A stretch of 64,000 nt of DNA from Diadophis punctatus similis. Lineage: Eukaryota > Chordata > Lepidosauria > Squamata > Dipsadidae. Below the pieces are notes generated by a model. It had not been told where the DNA came from and ran no database searches. It was given only the letters and a program-made list of their open reading frames with translations. Both the position numbers and the translations under genes were made by a program. The DNA is taken from NCBI GenBank assembly GCA_023053685.1, contig JALIGW010000002.1, positions 168,198,430 to 168,262,429 on the forward strand, given 5' to 3'. The stretch's first letter is position 1; each line of letters starts with the position of its first letter. Positions 48,196-60,310 of this stretch are shown piece by piece.

Positions 48196-49380
48196 TTTTG
48201 ATGCTGCTTTTCTGTTTTTCAATAATTTATGTAAACAAGTATCTTAATCAAATGGGGCTAAACTCATAATATCCCTGGATGAAATACAACCCAGTCTTTC
48301 TAATGACAACAGGGAAAAGCTGACTGTTTGCCCTAAAGTATCTTTAGTGCTGTTTTCTGGCATGTACCTGTTAGAGGCAAGTCATCCAATGAAACTATCT
48401 AATTTTAAATGCTGATTGCTCATATGGGAAGACAAGAAGCTCCTCAGGACTCTCAATTGTCCAATTCAGTATATGAGATGCTAAAGATTTGACTGAACTG
48501 AGTTAAATTTTGATTCCTTCTGTTCAGAAAATGTATGAGATTGTGGAAAGTGTTACACAATAAATGGTGCCTATGCAATAGCTTGTATCTGAATCTCCTG
48601 ATAACCTATAGAATAGTGACAATGTTCATTATTATCTGGTGCCAAAAGTGCTTGCATTAATAGTAGCTTTTAAAAACTAATGTCCAAATGGCTATTTAAA
48701 ATAAGCAGGCTTTATTTCTTGCATTTTACCTTTGCTGATAAAGTTCAGTATTTTCAATAATATAAAATTATTAAAAAGAAAACCGTGCAAAGAATTGACT
48801 GGACTAAGACATCTCTGGTGCTTAAACGTAAATTGTTTCCTTTTTTTCTTGACTTTTCATTGTTAATTTTTTAATGATTATTTTTCTATCAGATCTGCAG
48901 GGCTGGAAATAATAATAGTGTGATATTGTTTAGTCTGGTGTTATATCTAATCCTGTTGGTTAGTAATTAGCTTTGTCTGGTTAAAATGTTAAGGTAAAGA
49001 AGTAGGCAAAAGTGTTCTGATGTAGTTTAGTTACTGAAGTGCTTCTGATTGCATGAACTCCGTTGCTCACAACTCCAATATCCCTCCATACTTACACGCA
49101 TCAGCAAGCAATCTAATCAAAGGTCCTCTAGGCGTAGAAAATTATTTATAAAAACATTCCCAATTTTCTGATTTACATCACATTTTAATGGCAATTCACA
49201 TGTTAAAGGCAGCTGAATACGCCAAGCAGGGCAGCGACATAAATTGATCAATTAAAAATATAAAATAAAATCTCATTTGATAAATAAGGATTGGAATGTC
49301 CCAAACAGCCTAACGTGTCCCGAACAAAAAAACAGATCATCGGGCCTCTGCATTTAATGAGCCTGCTGTCGGAACCTTAC

Positions 49381-49478
49381 CATAAAAGAAGAGACATTAA
49401 AGTCATAATTGCAATGTTTCGTGATCTGAACAAGTCCAAAAACACACCCTGATGTTGCTTGGCTTTCAAATCTTCTAC
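49381..49478 (-). CDS. SLC22A4: SLC22A4-like exon 6
   Basis: The exon encodes VEDLKAKQHQGVFLDLFRSR then NIAIMTLMSLLLW, entering TM7. At 98 nt it is one codon shorter than human SLC22A5 exon 6 and one longer than human SLC22A4; the variable stretch (KAKQHQG) is the cytoplasmic loop, so phase is kept. The acceptor is CTCCTAAG and the donor GTAAGG. Confidence 0.95.
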
Positions 49479-49938
49479 CTTAGGAGGAAAAGAAAGGAAA
49501 AAGGGAACATTCCAAAACCAAGCAAGTAAACAAACATAAATGTCCTGGGTAGCATACAAGGCAAAGAAAAGGAAAATCAAGCCGTTGGTTTGAAGAAGAT
49601 GGATGGATTGATTGCTTTCATTTTGACAATTTTATGTATTTTCATTCTCATTCTGCACAGATTTCAACCTGTTTTGGAGACCAGTTCAAAAGTGAATTCT
49701 TTTTCAAAATTCTTTATCGTATGAAAAACAGTCTATGTTTGAGAATTAGCTTAAATTAGTAACAATCAATTAACAAGGATTGTTGGGAAAAGAGACCCAA
49801 TGAATTAAGTTTATCGATGAACACATGACACGTACTCAAGCAACAAGAGACCCATAATAAAAACCAGCCAGATATGAAATAAATTACTGAACATGTTGAT
49901 GTGGTTCCCAGTTTCATGGTTAGTTTCCTTAGGAAGTA

Positions 49939-50286
49939 CAGTTACTATAGCCCTAGACCTACGGCCATTCAAAATTATGGTCCTGAAAAATATTTGGTTC
50001 TTGCACTTACGACTGATCCTCACACTTATGACAGTCGCATCTCCATGGTCATGTGATCCAAATTTGAATGTTTGGTAACAACCATGTATTTAGGGGTATT
50101 CAGCCATCTTCCCAGTTGGTTTCCAGCAAGCAAAGTCAATGGGGAAAGCTGAATTCATGTAACAGCCATGTGATTCACTTAATAACCGCAAAAAAGCCAT
50201 AAAATTGGGCACAACTCATTTAACGACCACTTCACTTAGCAATGGAAGTTCCAATCCCAAATGTTGTCGTAAGGCCAGGACTACTG
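49939..50286. mobile_element. TA-2 family MITE, degraded complete copy
   Basis: CAGTTACTATAGCCCTAGAC after TA and GGCCAGGACTACTG before TA are degenerate TA-2 ends. The interior (CTTACGACTGATCCTCACAC, AAAGTCAATGGGGAAAGCTG) is TA-2 in inverse orientation. Confidence 0.6.
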
Positions 50287-51144
50287 TAGCTTCGTCCATC
50301 AGAGGTATGTTTGTAAACTGTCCAGGGAAAACTTTGGTCCTTAAGATAAGCTCATAACAAATTAAAAGTAAAATAGCTGACAGATTAGCTTCTTTTCTTC
50401 ATTAATGACTGCAGCTGCAAGTCATTAGCTCCTTAGAGAAGACAGGCAATGTCTATGAAACCAGAGCAATCGACAAGTAGAGATGACTAGATACTCAACT
50501 ACTGTAGTAATGCGGTACAGCTATTTGATTTCATTTTTAGAGCAGAATTAACATTCTCCTGGGATTTTCCATTCCGGAATTTGGTTGTGGAGTGCCAGTG
50601 AAAAGTGTGTCCCTAAGTTATAATTTTAAAAAAACAAACACAAACCCTTTGTTTTTTGCATGTCTCTGGTAAAATTAGAGGACTTCTGAGTACAAAGTCA
50701 AGAGTTTTCTTTAACTATAAAAACTGAGTTTGTGGCCTTCCATAGGAGCTAATTTCTGTTTCCATCTATAATCTTTATTTTAACAGTGTTGATTGGGCTG
50801 GGTTCGGAGAAGAGGCATATCAAAGTTAAATGGAGTTAAACCTTCTTGCAAACTGAACTACAGAGACACATGACAGCCAACCAATGCATCGCCTATCTTT
50901 ACTTTCTCATAGCACCACTTTCTGCTTTATCGCCACCTACAACCAAGAATATATATTTGGGAGAGAAAACAACAACTTTATACATTAGCTGGTAAATAAT
51001 TATATTGGAGGTGGTTGCTCAACCTTTGTTCCATTTGACTCCAAAAATCATTACCCTTCCCAAGTTTTTTGATTTTTTAAAATAAACTGAGACATACCAT
51101 GTGGCCAGAGTCCTTTTTTTTAATGATACAAGGGAATAAACTAG

Positions 51145-51149
<5 letters not shown>

Positions 51150-51202
<53 letters not shown>
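51150..51202 (+). repeat. GT microsatellite, about 26 units
   Basis: Uninterrupted GT run in intron 5 of the SLC22A4-like gene. Confidence 0.97.
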
Positions 51203-51207
<5 letters not shown>

Positions 51208-52059
51208 TCTCAAGACTGAGACGAAAATAAATTACACTAGGTGGACTACACATTTTCTCACCTTTTTCTATTGTTAAACATTTGGGAAGGAGGGAAATAC
51301 AATTTGTCCAACGTCCATTTCACAACTATGTGAATGAAGTTCAGATACGTGCGATTCATTATTTGATTACAGCTCAAAAGGGGAGGGATGTGATTTTTTC
51401 CCTGGCAAACGAGAAGACGCTTTAAAGCCATCCTGAAACTCTTAAGAAAAATGGGCAGCATGCTTGTCCAAGCCAGAAACACAATCTATAACAATTTATG
51501 GCTGAATGATAAACCCTGCCGATGTGATTAAACCACAACATTTGGGCGAGAATAGAACTACAGCTGACAAGTAGAATAATAAAAGTGGAACAAGCTCCAA
51601 GCCGCCTCTGAAATACAGTATATTAAAATGTCTGCTGTGGGGGATAAAAGCGGAACATAGGCAGAAAACATGAGACCACATTGTATTTAGAATCAGGAAG
51701 GTTTGTTGGTGATTTGACTGTGTTACTGAGCTAGCTAGATTTATATACTTTATTATTTTCAGGCAGACATTCATGCATATTGTCTACTCTTGTTCTCTTC
51801 AAGGACATAGTGGTGTTTCATTGCACATATAACTGGGTTTATAGTGAAGTTCACCTGGAAAAATGGTTAATGCTTCTAAAGATCTTGTCATATATGAATC
51901 ACTAATGGTTCTTACTGCTAATAAGTGATAATTAATTCAGATATACAGTAAGTACTGGTGCATACAAACTATCACTTGCTCTATGAGTTTTGTTTTTTTA
52001 ACGTGACCAGTGGTACAAGTGAGACCTGCTATCTATTTGCCTGTCTTCTGTCTAACTAA

Positions 52060-52440
52060 CTATCTGATTAGATTTTTATCCCACTTTTATTACTTTAAAA
52101 GAAACTCAAAGCTGTGATCATGCGTAATATGTCCTTCTCCTATTTTCCAATCTTGTGAGGTGGGCTGGGCTGCGAGATGGTGACTGGTCAAAAATCACCC
52201 AGCTCAGTCACTATTATAATAGTGGGCTACAGCAAGTACAACAAAAATATAAATATACAATTTTTTGAGTCTTTGGCTTCAAGTAATTGTTGACGACTGG
52301 TGACTGCCTGGACAAATGGTTTGTCCTTGGCTGCTTTCTAGGGCGGAGAGAGAGTGACTAGGTTGGGGCTTTATGCCTAAGGTGGGACTAGAACTTATGG
52401 TTTCTAGCCAGGTACCTTAACCACTACGCCAACTCCTAAT
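52060..52440 (-). repeat. tRNA-derived SINE (family S2, minus), with an internal insertion
   Basis: The 3' end is at GATTAGATTTTTATCCCACT and the tRNA-like head at CCTTAACCACTACGCCA (52417-52435). AACTATAG-rich sequence near 52215-52265 interrupts the body. It ends a few bases before the donor site of exon 5. Confidence 0.6.
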
Positions 52441-52446
52441 ACTTAC

Positions 52447-52573
52447 GTCCACTGGATTTAGAATGATTGCTGGAGCAGGAATCCTGTTTGTTTTTGCCGC
52501 CTTCCGAATAATAGCTTCAGCTTCTTTGAATCTTCCTTGAGAGATCAGCCACCGAGGAGACTCAGGAATAAAC
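52447..52573 (-). CDS. SLC22A4: SLC22A4-like exon 5
   Basis: The 127-nt exon encodes [20 protein letters not shown] then [22 protein letters not shown]. It is the paralogous counterpart of the exon at 1613-1739, with the same length and phases. The acceptor is GTTACAG and the donor GTAAGT. The PESPRWL motif is intact. Confidence 0.96.
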
Positions 52574-52796
52574 CTGTAACAAGTCCAAATTATCTCATTA
52601 GTTTTTTTTTAATTTCATAAATTGATGCCATCACGGTGACTGAAAGGGTTTTCACTTAATTGTGATATGAGAAGCCAAAGATCTGGTCCGTTTGCATATA
52701 GGAAGCATGGAAAGGAATGTGTCAGGGAGAGCAACTAACTCACTGCATTGTGCTGTTCTTTAATGATCGGGGAGCTAAATTCGGAAAAACATAGAA

Positions 52797-52921
52797 CACT
52801 GTTTCCCAACCTTGGCAACTTGAAGATATCTGGACTTCAACTCCTAGAACTTTTCGCTGGCTGGGGAATTCTAGGAGTTGAAGTCCAGATATCTTCAAGT
52901 TGCCAAGGTTGGGAAACACTG
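52797..52921. mobile_element. Palindromic hAT MITE (family C), 125 bp
   Basis: A perfect 8-bp duplication ACATAGAA (52789-52796, 52922-52929) bounds CACTGTTTCCCAACCTTGGC and its complement. The two arms pair over almost the entire length, with a loop near 52858. Confidence 0.95.
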
Positions 52922-53561
52922 ACATAGAAAAATATGTAGATGCTACATTTTTCTCATTTCAAGGCAACTCTTTTTGTTTAAAAAGACTTCACTTTCAATA
53001 TAAACAAACATTTGAGTAAATACTTGCTAATTCTAATAGAACAATTTATGTTAACGTGTGTATAATCCACTGAACTGGGCAAGTTGACTATGAATGTGTT
53101 CATAATAAATATATTTGCTTGGAAGTGAGTACAATACAGATAGTGTGTCTTTGACATGATGGTAGTTTAGACTGTAAATCAACTGGGACCGATATAAATG
53201 CTATATACGAGCTAACGTATGTTAATATAATGTTCTTCCTTACATCCTAATTTCTATCCTTGATTAATAATTCCACAAATGGTTCAGATACATTGTAAAA
53301 CTATCTAGCTGTTTTCTATAATTTGGAGAAAATTGAAATATATGTATTAAAAACCTGTAGTACTAATTCTCTGCAGTGAGTATTCAAAGCTTCAAGGAAG
53401 ATTTGGTATACTAAAATAACAGGTGACATCACACTCATTTGAATAAAATCTGTTACGTAAATCCATGCTAAAAATATCACAATTTATTTTATGCAAATTG
53501 ATACATTAGGAGCTGTGTATTGATTTCACCTGAAGAATTCTATTAGCAAGGCCTTATCTTT

Positions 53562-53781
53562 AGGGTACTTAGACTTATATACCGCTTCATAGTGCTTTAC
53601 AGCCCTCTCTAAGCGGTTTACAGAGTTCAGCATATTGCCCCCAACAATCTGGGTCCTCATTTTACCGACCTCAGAAGGATGGAAGGTTGAGTCAACCTTG
53701 AGCCGGTGAGATTTGAACAACTGAACTGCTGAACTAGCAGTAGCCTGCAGTGCTGCATTTAACCACTGCGCCATCTCTCAG
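53562..53781 (-). repeat. tRNA-derived SINE (family S1), copy 3
   Basis: The minus strand has AGAGATGGCGCAGTGGTTAA and GTTCAAATCTCACCGGCTCA with the same body as the 43882 copy. Tail at TAGACTTATATACCGC. Confidence 0.85.
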
Positions 53782-54129
53782 GGTAAATCAATCTGCGTGT
53801 CTTCTTGATGATAGTTTGTTTCCTCATAAGAGTATTTTCTTGGAAAGGAAATTATTAAAATGTCCAGAAAAATAGATCATGAATCTAATAACCTAGTGCC
53901 TCTAAAGATTTCAGTGCCTACTATATTATTAATATTACTTTTTCAAAAAGTTAAGAAATATTAACAAAATTTTATAGGGACTTCTGATTTTACTAAAAAA
54001 TTAGCAAGGAAAATATTTTCAATTTATGTGCTTGACAAATGTATAATCAGTATCTTCATGAAGGAGTAATGCGCTCCCTTTTGTGAGGTAAATTTGGAGA
54101 ACTCACAATTCCTACCTCAATTAGAGATA

Positions 54130-54525
54130 CAAGTTATCCTCCAGTTACGACCACAATTGAGCCCAAAATTTATGTTGCTAAGTGAAACATTTGTTAAGTG
54201 AGTTTGCCCCATATTACGACTTTTCTTGCCAGAGTTGTTAAGTCAATCATTGGATTTGTTAAGTTAGTAACACGGTTGTTAAGTGAATCTGGATTCCCCA
54301 TTGATTTTGCTTGTCAAAAGGTCACAAATGCTGATCACATGTTCCTGGGACATTGCAACTGTCATAAATATGAACCACTTTCCAAGCATCTGAATTTTGA
54401 TCATGTGACCATGGGGATGCTGCAATGGTTGTAAACGTGGAAAAATGGTCGTAAGTCACATTTTTCAGTGCCGTTGTAACTTTGAATGGTCACTAAATGA
54501 ACTGTTGTAAGTTGAGGACTACCTG
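54130..54525 (+). mobile_element. TA-2 family MITE, complete copy
   Basis: CAAGTTATCCTCCAGTTACG and GTAAGTTGAGGACTACCTG are the inverted ends, flanked by TA (54128-54129, 54526-54527). The interior matches 11706-12100 and 31961-32331 over its whole length. Confidence 0.85.
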
Positions 54526-55783
54526 TAGAAACGTGAGGAATTTTCAAAAGAAAATAACTTCAAAAAGGAACAGAGGAGGAGGAGGATGTGGAGGACTAGA
54601 AACAGGAGTGAGCTAGAAGAAGTTTGCAGCCTCTGAATAAAGTGGGCCTTCAGAGAGAAAGGAATTTCCCAGGTAAAATGAAGCAAAAGGAACAGCAATT
54701 TCAAGAGATCCCTGTTTTTGTAGAAGTAAGCAAATTACGATTCTTTGATTTGTTTAATGGGTTCCTAAATATCTTTGTTTTGTTGGACAACTATAGAAAG
54801 TTGGGTGTTCAATGTCAACTTTCATTCATTTACAATTCAGACTGGCCATAAATGTAATGTTTTGCCTCTAAAATCCATTTGTTAGCAATTAGAAGAACAG
54901 CAATAGTATTTGTTGTTAACCAGTGCCATCATGTGTTCTGGCTTGCATCTTATTTTCAGTTCTCTTCTTAATAATTTGGAAGGCATGTCTGAACCATGTA
55001 TAATTGAGGCCTCTCTGAACTGGGTATAATTTTAAAATCTAAAGTTGTTACATTTTTAACTTTTCTTTGAAGAAAAAAAAAGAATAAGTCTGATCCATCT
55101 CTGGTAAAACTGGTCCTTTTTGGGGCAATGTTGTTGATAAAACCTCAAGTCACTATACCACACATCTAGGGCTTACACCTTACAGTACAGATTTATTTCA
55201 AACCCGTTTAGTTGCCAATAAGTCAGTACAGATTGTGGGAGGCCTCTGTCTCATAAATAGGATTAAGGAGATAACACCAAATAAGGTGTTCCCAGGAAAC
55301 TACGTAACAGCAGCAGGAATTACCAAAGCACTGCTCAAAAGACAGGAGGACAGAGCTAGGATTTGCTAGAAAAACAAGTTTGAGACCTCCGAACTTCCAT
55401 CTTACAGCTCAGCTTTGCCACTACAACATAACATAAACACAGTGTTGCAAAATACCAGATCTTTAAATATTAAATTAATGTAATTAATGTTAAGTGAGAT
55501 ACCAACAAATTATAATGCTTACAAATGCTATAAATGCATCTATCATCTGAAGCTTTCTAAAAGAGGAAATATCCATCCCTGTTGCACATGGAAAATCTAA
55601 TTGTCCATTAACACACTTGTGATCTGATTTCAAGCCACAGATTTTGTTTGCTATTTTTAAAATTGCTGTATTTACTTCAAGGATTTAAAGCCCTGGAGCA
55701 TATCTTCTTTTTAAATTATTTAATTTATATGCCAATGTTTACGTCTAAATGCCCCTCCCAGCAACTTAATAAAACAAGTACAC

Positions 55784-55969
55784 CAGTGATGGGTTGCTAC
55801 CAGTTCGCACCGGTTCGGGTGAACCGGTAGCGGCGGCGGGATGCTCCGCCGACCCACCCGGATGTCATAAAAAATGCTCTGCGCATGCACAGAAGCATTG
55901 TGCCCGCGCAAAGCGCCCACGCACTCCCGTTCCCGAACCAGTAGCAAAGGTAAGTGAAACCCACTACTG
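55784..55969. mobile_element. hAT-type MITE (family B), 186 bp
   Basis: A perfect 8-bp duplication AAGTACAC (55776-55783, 55970-55977) bounds CAGTGATGGGTTGCTACCAG and AAACCCACTACTG. The interior has inverted CGGTTCGGGTGAACCGG and TGCGCATGCACAGAAGC arms. Confidence 0.95.
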
Positions 55970-56689
55970 AAGTACACTAGTCCTAAGACAACCTATTGAA
56001 ATAAGCAGTATAGAACATCGCATCCTATGTATGAGGATCCAGATGTGTTCCACTAAGTTTAAGATGGCTTATATCTAGATATGTGCACAGAAATGCAATT
56101 TAAGAGTACTGAATTTTTTGCTTCAAGAATGGTAAATTTTTTTGGATTGCATTGTTTTTAAAATACATATATTATGAGACATATTTATTTAGCTACTATA
56201 TATATATAAATTTAATACTATCAATTTTCAAACAGGCTAGAATTGAAGAAATTTAAAAACTTTATTTTATGAATCTGATTTTTTCTTGTTCAATAATAGC
56301 AGTCAGAAACAGAAGCTTGTGGTATGGCCCTGTTCTTCTAACCTACATTTAAAATATGTGAATCTTTATTTGAATTTTCAAGGAATGCAACCTTTGATTC
56401 ATTAATTGATCAAAACAGAGGCGACCACAAAAACAAAACTCCTATTTCATCTAAAAGTTTTAATATTCATGAACCAAAGGGTTGTTTGTAGCAATACATT
56501 ATTGATAAGTCCTTTGTATGCAGCTTCCTACTCACAGGAAGGAACGATATATTTACAAGGGATTTCACTAAAATATAATCTCCTTGATTTATAAACCAAT
56601 ATCTATAACCAAAATATCTATAATATTTTGGCATCCTAGTGGGAAAAAGATGATATTTACTGGTTAGGATCTTTACAGACTAAGTAACC

Positions 56690-57035
56690 TGTAGAATTAA
56701 AGTAGATTAGGGTTAATAGACAATTGCTGGGCTGGAATAATCCAAAAAATTGCTAGACAGAAGCAAACAATAGGGGCAGCAAGGATGCAGGAGGGAGATG
56801 TAAAGTACCGGAAGACCACTAGGGGGCCGCTCCAGGAGCAGGAACAATGCGAGCCCATGATTGGCTGATCTGTGTGGCAGCTGATATAAAAGGGAGCTGT
56901 CAAACGGTGACAGCCAGAGTTTTAGTCAGACAATGTAATTCGAAGTTGTTGACGGTTACTGGGTTATTAAAGTATGTTAGAACAGCCTTGGTGTCGCCTT
57001 AGTAATTACACCCATTGACCACGCTACACTTCAGG
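56690..57035 (+). mobile_element. Possible solo LTR of a retroelement
   Basis: A compact promoter-like unit: a TATA box TATAAAAGG (56885-56893), about 80 bp later an ATTAAA polyadenylation signal, then GTGTCGCC and AATTACACCC typical of an LTR end. I could not fix the TG...CA ends or a target duplication, and no internal genes are present. A cellular promoter is the alternative. Confidence 0.4.
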
Positions 57036-59321
57036 AGAGTGCTGTATTGTTTTGCTATCAATCTCTTTGTTGTATGGAATTTTTGCAAATTACAACTCGT
57101 AGCTCTAGCTAAGTGAAATAGATCCCCATCTTCTAGGTCTCCCCTTTATTCCACCATTAAAAGTCAGAGTTTTAAATATTTGTTTTTGCTCCATACTGCA
57201 ACCATGTAAACCAACTTTAGAAGTGAGCTAAATTCTTAAGAGGAAAATTCAATTAAAAGACAGAAGTACAATGACCAAGAACAGTGGGGAGGGGGAAGGG
57301 GGGGAAGAGAAAGAATTTGGATATGCAGAGAGGTGTTGAGTGCACACATCTAAGACTGAATAGACCAAGAACTGAATAGGAGGGTAGAGGCTAAGCAAGA
57401 CAAAAAGAAACCATTTTAAAAGGTGGAGGAAAGATAATATCTCACACTCAATTCGTATGAATATCTCAATTTACGTTATTCAAAGCATATTGATGTGGCA
57501 ACTACCACTTTTTGAAATAGTAATTAAAAAGTAGCTCCTGTCATTATTAGCAAGTAGATATTCTAAAATAGAATTTTCTTATTTTGATCCAGAGAAATAT
57601 TTCCCATCTGTCTCAGATTAAAAAAAAAGATTTTAGCTGGATTATCTTTTTGGCAGTCTGGATGCAAAACTGAAACAGAAAGCTAAACTTTTATACTTTT
57701 GTGGCTTTCTATTGATACCACTGATCACAAAAATGTGGTTCTTGGATCATAGAGCTAACTGTGAAGATAGTTAAGCAACAAAGAGGCCAATAAAGTACAG
57801 GAAGACATTTTTTAAAAAAGGAGAAATCATCTCTACAGAACAATTGCTATGTGAAACAATGCATGTAGGAATTAACTAAGTTTTTGATTAAAGTAATTTG
57901 CAACATTATTTCTGCAGAACATAGCCTAAAGCCTAAAACACAATGACATTTAAACATTATAAATCTCCAAATACACTTCTAATATATTTTAGAGCAAATC
58001 CAGTATAAACATTTGAACGAAATGACTGACACATTGGAAAGCAAGAATTGAGATCTAAAACATATAGATATTTGTTTTAATATCAAGTAAACTGTGGGAG
58101 GTTGTATATTCATAAATTAGAAATCACAGTATTTCCTTTGAGTTAAAATTGTATAATGCTTATGCAGAAACAAGGATTATATTCCTAAATTCCTTAATAA
58201 CGTTGTAAAACGTGTAACTTTCCAATGTTTATAATCTCTAAAACTGATATATAAGTATTAGTGAAATATAACTTTGCAAGCAATCTTTTAAATTGCAAAC
58301 AAATTCTTTAAAATGACATATTAAATACTGACAGTAATACAATATCAGAATCTATTACTGAATCATTATTTCAGGCCAACAAATCAAAACTTGTTGAGAC
58401 TTGAATGTTGACGGAGATGTGCGAGCAGTGCCAGATCTTTAAGATACGAGTGCTGTACAAAACTCCGAAGTCTGGAACTACCTTTTAAGTCTAATAAATT
58501 TTATTATAAGGCATAACATTTTGCAAGTGGAACTCAGTTTATTAGATGCTTAGGCTTTATATAATAAAATTGGTTAGTTTTAATAGATCCTATCATACAC
58601 TTTCCAAGTTTTAGTTATCATAAGGTAATATAGTTCTCCTTCAGAATATTTTACCAGTAAGAAAAAAATGTATATAATTTCATAGCTTCAATATTTTTGG
58701 TACTAGCAATTGGAAGTGGGTTCTCTTGATGCAGTAATTTGTTTTAACAGTTTCATGAAGTTAATTTATTAGAATTTTTATTCTTAAAGATATAAACATG
58801 ATTGTGAACATTCAATGCATACACACTAACTAGAAAAAATACAGAGAGATTTAGCCATACAGTAGTATTGCTTTCTGAAGCTGCTCTTAAAAACATCGTG
58901 GGCTGTTTTCGATTATCAAAAAATTATGTTGGTGCCTCAACAGAAAAAAGTTGAATTAAAGATAATTGAGAAGGGAGAAATTTGAACAGGAGAACTCATC
59001 TGACAATGACTTGCAATTTTTTAAAAACAAAACAAAACTATTTTTTTTTAAAGTTGGAAGGTCAGAATAACATAATCCAGAACTCGCACAGGGTAAGTCC
59101 TATAGAACCAGTCAAATCAAACTCAAAATAAAGATAATTTAAAAGAACATTCAAAACAATCCACTGCTCTCTGCAATCAAATGCCAAAGGTGGGAAAATA
59201 TATCTACATCCACTCAAGGCTGTAAAATGCCGGCTGGTTATATAACAGTGTAGGGTGAAGGTTATCAGCTACAGAGAGGACATTTCTGAAGCTGAACAAC
59301 TTTCAGAACAGTTAAACTCAC
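57036..59321. other. Intron 4 of SLC22A4-like gene, right part
   Basis: AT-rich sequence with no recognisable repeat or exon. Confidence 0.5.
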
Positions 59322-59493
59322 CACCACAGTGGAATGCAGCACACCCCAGGGACAGTAAGAGCCAGTAGCAGCATCCGCCATTCTCTGATGAAGTAAGCAA
59401 ACAGTGGCAGCAACATGTAGCCAATTGCAAAAAATATGCAAACTCCTAACGTAGAGAATATAATACGAACTGATTTGCCAAGAATTTCTGTGC
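59322..59493 (-). CDS. SLC22A4: SLC22A4-like exon 4
   Basis: The 172-nt exon reads [19 protein letters not shown], then [20 protein letters not shown] and [19 protein letters not shown]. It follows human OCTN1 almost residue for residue; the RDW of mammals is REW here. The acceptor is TTTAAACAG and the donor GTGAGT. It is the first exon of this gene in transcription order within the window. A longer open frame at 59265-59522 is a shadow in another frame. Confidence 0.96.
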
Positions 59494-60097
59494 CTGTTTA
59501 AAACAAGGAGTGTGGTTAGCATTTAACTCTATATTTAAAATTTACCCAAAATATGTTATTTTGCAGCTTGAAAAATAAATACAGTCTTTTAAATGGAGCC
59601 ATGTCCTACAGTCTTCAACAGAGGCATGGCACTAATTTAGCCTAAAGTTGAACAAGATTAGCAGGAAATTCTGAGGCATAATGGGTACTGATGCGTAATT
59701 TAATTTAATTTAAATTGCACATCAATACACACTGTGCATCAGAATTAATATATTTAGTCGATTGATATATTTCAGTTATATTTTGGAGAAAAATAAGAGA
59801 GGTTATTGAAACATAGCCATGTCACAACTGAAAATACGTTTTAATATGCATAAGAGTATTAGAACTGCTTTAGCTTGAGCAGGTCAGTGGTTCAGTTAGT
59901 CCATGGTTACACTTTCAATAACCACCAGTTTTAATTCTACATTGGAGTATGGGACTGTAGTCTCCTGGAGATTGTTAAGACTACAACGTTTGTAATTACT
60001 GACTACTGACCCATACTGACTGGGGCTGCCAGAAAGAGAAGTCCCACAACTGGAGTCTTTTATCTTTTTGGGCAATCACTACAGTCTGATATTACTG

Positions 60098-60310
60098 CTA
60101 AATGTAATGGTTAAGATGCTAGACTAGAAACCAGGAGACCAAGTCTTCTAGTCTTCTCTATATAAGCCAGTTGAATGACTTAGACCTGGTCACTTTCTCT
60201 CAGCCCAACCGTTTTGTTGATGTAGGAAAATAAAGAAGTGAGCATTATGTGCCTCACCTTAAGTACTACAAAATTAAAGTGGGGTATATATCTAATAAAC
60301 AAACTAACAA
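60098..60310 (+). repeat. tRNA-derived SINE (family S2)
   Basis: AATGGTTAAGATGCTAGACT and AGAAACCAGGAGACCAAGTC form the tRNA-like head; TGGTCACTTTCTCTCAGCCC and GGGGTATATATCTAATAAAC form the body and tail. It is the plus-strand form of the fragments at 25205, 34395, 44268 and 52060. Confidence 0.65.

Larger units (their letters stand above)
40990..59493 (-). other. SLC22A4: SLC22A4-like (OCTN1) gene, exons 4-10 (3' part of gene)
   Basis: Seven exons of 172, 127, 98, 215, 183, 136 and 82 coding nt join without a stop to give 1013 nt including the terminator. With a standard 652 nt from exons 1-3 (off window to the right) the protein would be about 554 residues, against 551 in human SLC22A4. 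OCTN1 is a plasma-membrane MFS carrier for ergothioneine and organic cations. The sequence shows [15 protein letters not shown], a TM7-TM8 region with [15 protein letters not shown], the ELYPTIVRN signature, and a C-terminal TSF class I PDZ ligand. Assignment to A4 rather than A5 is strong: exon 4 ([18 protein letters not shown]), exon 6 (RNIAIMTLMSLLLW), exon 7 (NLHGDAY) and exon 8 ([20 protein letters not shown]) follow human OCTN1. Confidence 0.93.

Noticed and set aside
59265..59522. Minus-strand 85-codon open frame
   Set aside because: Wrong-frame shadow of SLC22A4-like exon 4.
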